Assembly: GCA_946902985.2 (NCBI GenBank)
Contig: OX336389.2
Coordinates: 1,081,389,788 to 1,081,453,787, forward strand
DNA length: 64,000 nt
Direction of reading: 5' to 3'
Origin: Meconema thalassinum
Taxonomy: Eukaryota > Arthropoda > Insecta > Orthoptera > Tettigoniidae
How positions within the stretch are numbered: position 1 is the first letter of the stretch; each line of letters begins with the position of its first letter. This document shows, in pieces, positions 44,706 to 55,149 of this stretch. The position numbers and the translations under genes are program-made. The notes beneath the pieces were generated by a model. It was not told the DNA's origin. It saw nothing but the letters and a program-made list of their open reading frames with translations, and ran no database searches.

Positions 44706-44791
44706 TGTCAGGTAAGGGATTCGAACCCTTGCTTCCTTGTACAGGAAATTTGATCTTAAGTCAAACACCTTAACCACTCGTCCAACCTGAC
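44706..44791 (-). tRNA. tRNA-Leu (anticodon UAA), class II, right-arm copy
   Basis: Mirror of 41532-41617 with the same acceptor, anticodon, variable and T arms. It differs only in the D arm (GAC in place of GCC, GGT in place of GTT). Each copy thus carries one different D-stem change from a likely GCC/GGT ancestor. Confidence 0.83.
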
Positions 44792-45072
44792 AGTTACTAA
44801 TTTAATTAGTCTTGTGGACTTGAGTGTTTACAAAACTTTTCCCAGTATACATTGACTAAACCACTTGCTTGTTTTGAAATATAGATTTTGTTTTGTTTTA
44901 CCATAACATTGCAGTTATGAATATTGTGAACTGGGTGTTTAATATAGGGTTAAAGGCATTTTAAAATAACTTTAGAAAAGCTCTTAGGTATCGTGTCATG
45001 GGTTCTAGTAATGCATTACTGCTCGTTGACTAACATTTACCGTTACACAACATTATTTTGGTGAGCTTACAT

Positions 45073-45345
45073 GTTGTTGTTTGAGTCTTTAGTCGTTTGA
45101 CTGGTTTGCTGCAGATCTCAATGCCCCTGTCCCGAGCTAATCGTTTCATCTCTATATAGCTACCACACCCTACAATTAAGACTATCTGTTTAACATATTC
45201 TAATCTTGGTCTCCCCCTACAAGCTCTTGGGTTCAATTCCTAGCTTTAATACAAAATTTTAAAAGTGGTATGAGGACTAAAACAAGTATACTCAGTCTCG
45301 GGTGGTCCAAAATAAGTAGAGAGGGTTTGATTCACACCTCAACCA
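45073..45345. mobile_element. RTE LINE 3' end (minus) joined to SINE A scrap (plus), right arm
   Basis: Mirror of 40983-41254. The minus strand encodes CRGRPRLEYVKQ and EMKRLARDRG, the RTE C-terminus. Confidence 0.75.
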
Positions 45346-47571
45346 TACAGCACCGTGTGTTTTTTTAGTTTTTAAAATAATGATAGCCATTTGTTCAATT
45401 TCACATTTCACACATTGCAATTTGTCAGTTTTCCATTTGCATTTTTTTAATGACAGTTTGATGTTTTTTCAATTTCATGATATGGAAACATGGATTTTCC
45501 ATTTTCATATTTACGCATTTGTCAATTTCCCATTTGTACCTATATTTTTTAAAATGTTCGTTTAAGGTTTTTAAATTTTGTCTATATGGAAACATGGATT
45601 TTCCATTTTGCTCTTTACACATTATTTATTTATTTATTTTGTGTTTGTTGAAAAACGATATTTCCAAAACAAGATTTTTTATTTTTCATTTTATGTTTTT
45701 GTAAATGATCTTAATGTGAGTGCTTGACCATGGCACTAGTGCAGTCTGTCTATGTGTGTTAGCGGAACCGTAGAGGCTTATTACTACTGCAAGTAAGAAT
45801 GTTTTACAAAATAACGGCTATCTACCACTGCATTTGAAAAACAAAACCTTTGAAAAAAAAACTATTTACCATTCATTCATATATAAGTGTTAATTCTCCC
45901 TCTCCCCACCCTACCTCATCGTATTTTCTCTGGTCAAACAATCAATGCTACCCATACATACACAAGCTTTCTATATCTCTCTCTCTCTATATATATATAT
46001 GTTTTCTCTGTTCCACAAGATAAAAATTATGGTTGCTGGATTGTATCCTGCACTGTTTAAGCGACATACCATTGCCAGTTCATAAAACCGTTAGGTAGTT
46101 CTCTACACATAGCGATTTTACCACTGCTCTACCTACGCCTTTTGCTTGTTTTGCTTTCTTACAGGCTAGTATGCGATAGGCAGCATTAACTGTATATCAA
46201 ACCCAGTCCACCTTTGTATTTGTAATCTAAGTAATAATTTGAAAACAGACAAGTGTAATCAGCTTTAAACATTATCACCGCTTCTTTTTGATTGTTTGTT
46301 TGTTTGTTTATAACATGTATATTAACCTAAAATCAAACCCTAGTCTACCTTAGTGAAAGGCTAACAGTTTAACCACTGCGTCACCATACCCTTCTTTCTT
46401 AGTTTGATTCGTTCTAGGCCTTAGAGCTAGAAATCGAGTTACGATCTCCAGTGCAAGAGGCACATGTGCTCACCACTATAGCATGTAATGGTTAGCTGGT
46501 AACATTAGACAACCGAAAATGATTGTATTTCTGTTAGCCAAGCATTTCTGTCATTTTTCTACTGTGTGAGCACTGCCAGCAAGACAGTTTAGATTAGAAC
46601 AAGCGAGTGTGTGTGTGTGTGTATAGATTATTAGCCTCAAGTAATTAAAGCTTGTTGTGTGTAGCGACCATCTTGCTCAGTAACCACTGAGTAAGTTTTA
46701 ACAGTCAACTCATAAAAACAGCATAGGATAGTTGTGTGTGTGTGTGTTGTTCATGTACTTGGGAATATGCATTAGCACCATGCGCTAGCTTTACCTTACC
46801 CTCTAAAGGTAGAGCGTTATCCATTCCTTTGGACATTGCCAATGACTGCATTCCCCCACAAGTTTTACACTTAAGCTCTTGGCTTGTTCTTGATTAGGCT
46901 TGGTTTGCTTTAGGCTTGGTTTGGTTCAGTTGGGTTTGATTCAACTTGGTTCAGTTTAATTTAATGTAGTCACCATTTTTTTAATTTTTAGCTACACTCT
47001 TTAACCAATTAATTAATGATAGTCTACTCTTAATTCTTGAATCTCTAAATTGAATTTTGTGTACACCGTTTGTCAAGCCATGCCTACAACCTATACTCCC
47101 TATGTACTACAGTCGGATCTGAAAACAAGTTCCAATGGTCAAAGACGTGTCAGTCACCATACATGTAGCCTACAATAATTCTTTCTTTACCTAGCTAGGT
47201 TTCGTCGCTCACAGTAAACATCTTACATTATGGGTTTGCAATATATTAAGAAAAGCAAAAGTCCATGATCTTGTTGTTTTGGGTCTTTGTTGGGGAAATT
47301 CATAAGCCATAAAAAGAATGACATCATGTCAAGTTCTGAGTGGACCTTGTATGTCAAAATCCCATTATCGGTTTATAAAATCTCAAGGCCATGCCCTAGC
47401 AGTTTTGGATTATTTCAATCAATGAGTCCACCATAGGAAAGATCGGAAAAATAAATACCCTTAAAACAAGTCGTCACATGACCCTCTCCGAACAATGCTT
47501 CGCAAAATATAAATTCATCCATTGAACATTGAACATGATCAGCGACATCATCCTCGCTTCCCCCTCCCACC

Positions 47572-47850
47572 ATGGTTGCAATATCGTTTGACCTTCAAGT
47601 GTCCTCAGCATTTCTGTGCTTTTTTCATTGCCCTGTTGTCAAGTCAAGTCAATGCATTCCAATAAGCTCAAATAACATCCACATCCTGTCAGTCTGCCCC
47701 AGCAAGTTTGTTTTCTATGCTCACTTCAAGCAACATATAACCAACTTCTGTTTGGTCTATCTAAAGCCAACTTCATCTGATCAAGGAATTATCATTTGTC
47801 ATGTCACTCATAATCGTTTACATGTTAAAGACCCCCTTCAGGGGGTTTAG
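47572..47850 (+). CDS. 92-codon ORF of unknown function, right-arm copy
   Basis: Same length and start as the left-arm copy, with changes such as S to F in ASLCFF, T to A in YTHFKQ and R to K in VYLRPT. It reads outward. No known domain. Confidence 0.3.
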   Translation: MVAISFDLQVSSAFLCFFHCPVVKSSQCIPISSNNIHILSVCPSKFVFYAHFKQHITNFCLVYLKPTSSDQGIIICHVTHNRLHVKDPLQGV

Positions 47851-48773
47851 GAATTAGGAATTCCATCATAGGAAAAATCGGAAAACGAACCCTCGACCCG
47901 CCGTCTCATCGAAATAGCGAATACTCTATTGGTATATCACCACCGTGGCCAGTAATAGCCTCGTTGAAACACGTGCCCAGTTGTATCGTCTCTTTATATC
48001 TAAAACCACTCTTCATGAACATTTTAGACAGATTTAAAATAAAGTTTTAAAAACTAAAATGTTTTCAACAAAAGTGTCGTTAGACCCCTTCGCAATTTTT
48101 TAAAACATAAATACTATATTCGAAACGGGGAGTAGTGTGGGGGGGGGGGGGGGCGTCACCCCGAGTCCTACGACCCCTCGTATACGTCTCTGGCGTTATT
48201 GGTTTGTGAGATATAACAGAAAGTCTAAAATCACAGTTTTACACCACAAAATTCTGATTCCCTCATTCCCAAAAACTTTTACCTATTACCAAAATAAAAA
48301 CGGTTTCGAGACAAGCCATTTGACACGTCACACGTCTCTCCTCACCACCAAAACCCCTTCTTATAAATCATTTTTTCAAAGAGCTCGCCCTCTTACAAAA
48401 ATCCCAAGTGCGCATACGTAAAAACAAAAACAAAAATGTTAATTCATAGCGGCATCCAGCAAAACGCATGCGCTATAAGTGCAACAACGTTTAAGTTCAT
48501 TTTAGCAGCGCACCTTACACATGTCGCATTTGAAAAGAGACTTTCACTAAAAAATTACAATTTTTAATTAGGGGTTGAAATGAGTGGTCCATTGGAAAAA
48601 GGGCGTCAACCCGAGTCCAACGACACCTCATTTGTCAAAATCGGACCATGGGTTCGTGAGATATTGACTTTGCCCCTGAATGTATTGCGGGTTAGTATGT
48701 GTCGTCAGAGGGAGACGTGGTGGGGTGGGGTGGGGGGGGGGTGGGGGGGCAGAACTGTCACTACTCCACTACT

Positions 48774-48779
48774 CGCGTG
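48774..48779. repeat. Right 6-bp target-site duplication of the palindromic element
   Basis: CGCGTG, identical to 37328-37333. Confidence 0.88.
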
Positions 48780-49114
48780 ACATTTGTAACCATTTTAGAG
48801 CCACTAGTATGCAAACACTCTAAGGAAGTCTGAACTTCCTGAATTTCAGTTTTGAAACTCTCTTTGACACTTTCTGCAACTTTATCTGTAAGAGAATCAA
48901 CAACTTTAACAATCACTGTGTTAAGGTCCTCCTTTCGTTCCCGCTTCAGTTGTTCTGTCCTGCCTGGCTTCCTGAAATTTACCTTCCATATTACCATGTT
49001 CGCAGATGAATTCTCGTTTATCTTACCTTCAACAACATTCAAACTGCTCTGAAGTTGCTCCTTCAAATTCTGCTGCAGCTCCTCTAACATTTTCTTTACA
49101 TCCTCACTTGCCAT
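48780..49114 (-). pseudogene. gag-like polyprotein, N-terminal part
   Basis: Starts at the ATG at 49114 (MASEDVKKMLEELQQNLKEQ) and is coiled-coil-like throughout (DSLTDKVAESVKESFKTEIQ). It is cut by the palindromic element and continues at 37327 in the same frame. An in-frame extension upstream of this ATG (49171) is hydrophobic and less plausible as the start. Confidence 0.68.
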
Positions 49115-49657
49115 TGCAATATTATATAATGATATCAAGACGTAAACAATAACAGAGCAAAATACCAACACCTGAGCAACGTCCTATTTCATATATATTT
49201 TTGAGCACCTTAACGTCTAAAAGTAACTATAAATTACCTTAGCATTGACTTATTGTACACCCTACGCTGAACAAACTCACTCATCATGTTCGTTCTACTG
49301 TGATTCACCTTAAATATACTACACAAAGAAAATTCTACCATTACAATCATCAAAACACGTTAGCTTTAGTTTTACACCTGACCTTAGCAATCGTCATGTA
49401 CCGGTAAAATAAAATAGATATCAGATCGTAGGTCGTTTTTCGAAACAGTCTACCTACTACACCTCTCTCAGGTTTCTAGGATCTGTTCTTCATCTGAGTG
49501 TAACCTTCCTAATATTAATTTAAATTAAGCCTATATAATTTCACTCACATCCATCCGAAATGGATAAGACATCCCACAAGTCTGGTAATTATTTCTTTCA
49601 CTAGAAATGTTCAAACCAACTTTCTTTAGAGACACTACGAAGCTAATTTCGTAGCCC

Positions 49658-49675
49658 CAAAGTTCATAGGCGCCA
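49658..49675 (-). promoter_or_regulatory. Candidate primer binding site
   Basis: On the minus strand TGGCGCC begins 7 bases after the 5' LTR end. TGGCGCC matches the start of primer sites complementary to tRNAs ending GGCGCCA, but the following bases do not clearly match a tRNA I can name. Confidence 0.4.
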
Positions 49676-49682
49676 TTCCTAC

Positions 49683-52600
49683 TGTACCCGATATACCTTT
49701 GGAATATCCATAGCCCCCGCTGGATTGCCTATTTCTAAGTGCTCCGGCAAATACTACATTAGAAATCGCTTCCAACATGGTCTTTAGGGATTTACAGACA
49801 GCAGTTACAAGAATATTGTGGATCAACAACCAACTACACGGGGCACTCACCTTTACTTACCTCGGGGACTGGGACTTCAGCTTCGCCTACACTATATCCA
49901 CAATACTCTGCACCTTATATTTAAAATGAATCACTCCAACAACAATGGAAAACAATCGGAAAAAATTTATTAACAAAAAGGTAAACTAATGTACTATAAA
50001 CAAATTACAATAAATGAATTTAAAAATTAACATTAAAATTAAAAACACGCAAACATTCACACCTCCTTTCAACTCTACATCTTACTAATATGCTGTATTA
50101 AAATTATGAGTATAATATCTTGGCTTGTTCTAGGCCTACACAGCGTAGAAATAATAACGTTTAATGAAGCCTCTTAATGGCATTCCAGACACCTGATTTC
50201 ATTCACAAACCTGCGTTGTGGAACGCACGTGCCGTGCCTTTGTTTCATCAATGAAACACTGGCATCACGCCGTACTCAAATCTGGTTTATACAATAATCA
50301 CGCCGTACTCAAAACTGGTTTATACAATAAACAGAAGGCTGTGAGTCTATACCTATTATATTATATCATCGCTCTCCAATGCTAACTGTGAATCATGCTG
50401 GCTAGCCCATAGAGGCTGCTTGTGTGTATTTATAAAACACGTAAAAATTAACATTTAGATCTTACAAAAGTTCACATAACTACTTTGTTTCTTAAACAAT
50501 CATTCTAAAAATTTTTATACACTCCCTTATTCGCACTCCGTTATTGTTCTAGACCAATACGGTTCCACATCTTCTCTTAACAATGAAATAATCATTCACA
50601 CCTAAAACATCCGCTCATAAACATACACTATTCCAAAACAATTGATTAATAAATCCTATTAAATTGTTTAACTAATTAAATCATTTCCACAAAATTATTT
50701 ACATGTAATATGTTTATATTAATATCAATTATCTAGTGTTGCTAACGCGACACCTTTGAGATTGTAACTTCTCGGTTACAAGAAAAACCTTAATTAAATA
50801 CATACACTGGTTTTTTACATAACCATCCTTTAACGTTCTGTAGTTTAATATACTGCTTACACCTCGTCTTATATAGGTTTCATTACATTATCGGTATAAT
50901 ACAGTCGACTGATTAAGGTAAGCTGTACGTAATTACATAAATTCGGGTTTAATAAAATTTAATAATTGTATTATAGACGTGAGTAGACAATCTTTCTCAT
51001 GTTGCTTTTCCGCTGAAACCCTCCTGTTAACACAGCTAAATCGTTAATTCACAAGAACTGAACTACTTGTATACAACGGCTCTTATCATGATACATGCCT
51101 TTTATCAAAGAACAACAATACTTTGACTTCCTTAAAATGTGGAATTCCCTCGCTTGAGCAGTCCATAGCTCTACAAAACATCATATAACAGTATATATGG
51201 CATAAACAATTATCATCTACTATGTTAAACAATAACCAAAGGGGTTAATTGTTATTAACATATCTTATGTAAGAACTTCTCTCAAATACTGGCATGACCC
51301 TCAGTATCATTGCACATGATTACTGGACTACAATTATACATACGTAAGTTCTTCAAACGAAACTTCAAATTGTAATGAACGATATTAGACAGTCGTGATT
51401 AACCTCCTAAAGTTTACTCCACAACAAGATAATTAACTGTTAACTCGTCTGTCGCAAATACATGTAATAAAATTAATACTCCTGTTTCATCTCACTTGTC
51501 TATCTATAAATTGTTTATCGTTGTAATATCATGTCCACAAAATGACTTGATGTTACACAAATAGAATAACATAACACACATGTTATTTATAGTGTCAGAT
51601 AGAATACAATCCTGACCGGGATAAACTAGCTTTGAATTCCTAGCCTATGATTTGAATAATCTTCTATCAAAAGGTATTTCCTCTAACATATTAAATGAAC
51701 AAAGCTCTTAGCCTTACAAATAATAATTCGAATGATTTGTCAATGTCGTAATGTTTTTCCACTCTACACAAAGAATGTTCATAGGAATTAAGACTTCGGT
51801 CTTATCAAACGACTAGTATTTCTTAGATCGTCGATAGTTTATGTACAATAATGATATAACAATATCATTCGATGTTTCTTCTTTTCTTGAAGTTATATGT
51901 CGTTACATTAAAGTGCTCAAATTAAATTTAATAAGAATTTAATTTGAAGCTATGACACAATGTCAGAATACTTGGTTTAAATGAAATTATTAAAAATTCG
52001 AGAGTCGAAACGACTAGTCTCCTATGAGGCAATATGATTCCTCAAACAAAATTTTTAATGTCAGTTCCACAACTGATCCGTACAATAAAATTGAAAAATA
52101 GATTAAATGCAATCATCTTCTAAATAATCTTGCAGCATAAAAATCTCAACACACATCTGAAGTGTAAACTAAATAAAAGCACTGAAATACATGAAGTGTG
52201 GAAACATAGAAATATGGAATAAGAACACCGAAAATATGGAATAAGATCGCTGCTCAGAATGTCACTAATCAAGCTCTATATAACAATTGAGATACACTAA
52301 TACCTTATTTAGACGAAAACTTGAAGATCAATGTAAGTATTGCCACAATACTTTAGATGTTTCCTCAGTACAAGACACTGATATGGATCTGCATTCGAAC
52401 CTCGGATCTGCGACCTCAGAGATAAGACACGTCTCTCTATGGAATTCACCAACTTTCGCCTGGGCTCGAACGACATCCTTCTGGCAAATTCTTCTGGGTT
52501 GCTGGGCTACATTTCCTTAGCATCTTGACAAATCTCTTCTGTAAAGTCTCAATTCTCCGTCGTAAATATGTATCAGCTTCTTCATTGGAATATAATTATG

Positions 52601-53817
52601 GAAATATTCATATAAATAGTGAATGAAATGTTTCCATTGCTAATTGATGTTATATTAGTGTTCGTAGACTGACGAAAATGCACAAGATGGACCGTACACT
52701 ACGTCTGTATTCAAGAATACGTTGTCTAACGAAGCTCCTTCGTTGTATCTTAACTCCTGTTATTGAATATATCTCTGGCGCATGACTGTTTAGTTCATCA
52801 TATCAATAATATAAATTAAGTTGAATGATAATGTTTGAAGAATAATAATAGTCATTCTGTTAATGTTTATGTGTTGCGCCAATATTAAAAGTCCTCCGCC
52901 ACTGTTCACTTGAACTGCGTTCGTCAACATCACTTTGCAATTTATAATGCTATTCAGCTCTATTTCCAATACATTTGGAAATTTAACTTGACAGGCTTAT
53001 ATTGTCGAAACGGTGAATATTTAAGCGCTCGACTTTCCACAATATATAGTAGGCGACCTGTTCTTGATAAATGTTCACTTATTTAACTTCAAATCTCAAT
53101 ATTGTATGAAATATAATCATTACTATGTTCCTCGCAACTTCACGTAGAATGGAAGTGCGGTGATCTCCACCGTTCCACCTAGCTATCCTCGCGTCTCCAC
53201 AAGTCGACAGTCGTCGCACTCGGACTAAGCCTTGGGATCACCGTTAACCCAGTAAAATCACTTCCTCACTTTTCAAAGTCTGCTGGAATTAGAACCTCGA
53301 TCCTTGGATCTCCCTCTCCAAGTCGAATTTTTGGCGGCCATATCAATCTCCCACCATAATTTTAGCGCGTATATTACTAATGCTTATTACTGCGTAGATT
53401 AACCGATCTGCGGTTTTTAAAGTATCAGACATGATTTCTCTTAATATTCTCTTCATTACCAAATAAGAAAATCTTCTTCTGTGGGCCTAAATGCATAATT
53501 TCATCCTGTTGTGTAATTAAAGTTGATCCCGTCTTCAATAAGACCTCTCCTCATTGGCGGTGGACTGGGATCCAATAGCATAATTTATAACAATATTTAT
53601 AATATTAATTTCCAAACTCGTTGTGCTATGCTAAATATAGCCTTCTAGAAGCGTCCATTGTACAACATATCACGTGATCGGGCCCTTCCACAGTCTCGAG
53701 CTTGTAACACGACCCTCTTGTGTCACACTTCCAGAAATTAAATTTGCTAGTTAAATTTTATCATGGGGACGGAAAATACTCTCATTTAGTCCCTAAATAA
53801 TTTAATTTACGGGGGCA
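49683..53817 (-). repeat. 5' LTR (4,135 bp)
   Basis: Same ends as the left LTR. The 30-bp excess is a tandem duplication at about 50265-50325 containing CACGCCGTACTCAAA. Like its partner it has no recognised coding function. Confidence 0.93.
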
Positions 53818-54095
53818 GTACCTTCTTCAAGGCCGCGGCCGCCTCCTTCCCTCTTCCTTGCCTATCCATCCTCACCATCCCTTACCTTCCCTCACGAGGC
53901 CCTTGTTCGCTTTGCAGGTGAGGCCGCTAGGCGAGGTGCCAATCCCACCTCACCAGTTGTATCCCTTCCGATTCTATGTTCCCAGCTCTAGGACACTGCC
54001 CGTAGAGGCGGTATTGGTGAGTTCCCTCGCTGAGTCCATGGGTTCCACCAACCTGGAGGGTAAACGACTAAAAAAGAAAAAAAAAGCAATTTATA
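53818..54095 (+). mobile_element. SINE family A (long form), 3' half of the split copy
   Basis: Resumes with GTACCTTCTTCAAGGCCGCG and runs through CGAGGCCCTTGTTCGC to CCAACCTGGAGGGTAAACGA and an A-rich tail. It completes 30335-30560. Confidence 0.93.
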
Positions 54096-54205
54096 TTGTC
54101 ATCCCTTACAAAATGCAATTGAGGTTGACAAGACTTACAAAATGCAACGGAGATTGAAAACACCTACAAAATGGAGTCTAGATGCAAAAAAATCGCTAAA
54201 TGGAA
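54096..54205. repeat. AT-rich minisatellite, right remainder
   Basis: CTTACAAAATGCAATTGAGG-type units as in 29690-30334. Confidence 0.75.
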
Positions 54206-54284
54206 CTTAGATACACGGGGAGCCAATTTACAAAAACAGTGCGGGAATCTTAAAGAGAAAAGGAAATATAATGCAAAGAAAACA

Positions 54285-54555
54285 AGAGGTCTGACCTCTC
54301 GAAGAAGGAGGGATCAGGAAAGATGAGACAAGGGCCAATTAAGGCGGGAAAGTGAAAGACTCCCTAGACCTCGGATACCCTAATACCGTCGGGGTCGGAA
54401 AAGAACAAGAGTTGACCAAGGGAGGTCGACAGAAAAGAAGACGGAGAGGAGACCGGCACAAGTAAGTGGAAGCAATGCTGGACTCTGCTGCGGTCCCATG
54501 GTCGCCAACCCACGTCCCACTAGATGTGAGCCCCTGGGGGAGGCGAAGAAGATAC
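54285..54555 (-). repeat. Common arthropod interspersed repeat (distal part)
   Basis: On the minus strand GACCTCCCTTGGTCAACTCT, TTCCGACCCCGACGGTATTA and CTAGGGAGTCTTTCA are words I recall from a repeat present in many insect assemblies. Its head-like part may be at 1-176. Confidence 0.45.
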
Positions 54556-54599
54556 CGCACACGTGTATAAAGTCTTGTCTGATATCAAGCAATCGGTTA

Positions 54600-54655
54600 C
54601 CCTCCCCCCCCCATCCCCAACCCCCCCCCCCCTCCAACTCCCCCTCCCTCCCCTA
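54600..54655. repeat. C-rich low-complexity tract
   Basis: Runs of C and CT. Confidence 0.9.
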
Positions 54656-54842
54656 TTCCCTTCTACCTCCTTAGTGAAAATAGTGCAACACCCGAATAAT
54701 TATCTGCCAGGCACCGCTAACTTCATGTATGAGACGTGTCATATGGTTGGCTATACCAGGTGAATCTGCTGCCCCTAATAATATTGTTTTATGCAGCCCA
54801 ACTAGCGTTGTTATCAAGAAGCTCGGCAATCTCAGCCTGGAT

Positions 54843-54996
54843 CCCGTATGGTACTAATGCGTTGCAGGCATATCCTAGAAACGATACTGTAACCTATTAT
54901 TTTCCCCTCGATGTAACTACAGGCTTATACGAGGGAAAATTGATAGCGCTCAGTATCGCATGCGGGATATACTTGCAGTGCATTAGTACCATATGG
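54843..54996. repeat. Fold-back hairpin, about 154 bp
   Basis: The outer stem 54843-54865 pairs with 54974-54996 (TATGGTACTAATGC core, three mismatches). Inner stems CGATACTG/CAGTATCG and ATTTTCCCCTCG/CGAGGGAAAAT continue it. It lies inside a 135-codon plus-strand ORF (54736-55143) of unknown relevance. Confidence 0.65.
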
Positions 54997-55149
54997 TGGA
55001 GAGAAGTTTTGCCCCAAAACTTCCCCATACGGGAGAACGCATCAGGCGAGAGCCTGGACAAAATAACTACTGTGGTCAAGAAAATTAGACTGAAGCGGTG
55101 CGGGGTAGTGGGCATGAAATACATCACCAGAAAACCAATGTAGGTAGCA

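Larger units (their letters stand above)
37334..48773. mobile_element. Giant palindromic DNA element, Maverick/Polinton-like termini
   Basis: The element is 11,440 bp and starts AGTAGTGGAGTAGTGACAGT; its right end is the exact reverse complement. It is flanked by CGCGTG on both sides. Its arms (37334 to about 42735 and about 43250 to 48773) are near-identical inverted copies, leaving only about 0.5 kb of unique centre. AG/CT termini with a 6-bp duplication fit Maverick/Polinton. Typical Mavericks are 15-20 kb with shorter inverted repeats and carry PolB, integrase, protease, ATPase and capsid genes; I find none of these. It may be a non-autonomous Maverick derivative made by inverted duplication, or a new fold-back class. 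Confidence 0.85.
43250..48773. repeat. Right inverted arm, about 5.5 kb
   Basis: Reverse complement of 37334-42735 with scattered substitutions and microsatellite length changes. It lacks about 230 bp of subterminal repeat: the sequence runs directly from CCATTTGACACGTCACACG into CTCCTCACCACC at about 48330, consistent with loss between direct repeats. Confidence 0.88.
30561..53817 (-). mobile_element. Gag-only LTR retrotransposon with about 4.1-kb LTRs (hosts a nested element)
   Basis: Two long direct repeats (30561-34665 and 49683-53817) bound the element, with TG...CA ends and the 4-bp duplication GTAC on both sides (30557-30560 and 53818-53821). The coding strand is minus: 5' LTR at right, candidate primer site at 49658-49675, a gag-like region with long coiled coil, a purine-rich stretch next to the left LTR. 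No protease, RT, RNase H or integrase motif lies between gag and the 3' LTR. Without the nested 11.4-kb element it measures about 11.8 kb. The gag core suggests Ty3/Gypsy affinity; mobilisation would need enzymes supplied in trans. Confidence 0.88.
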
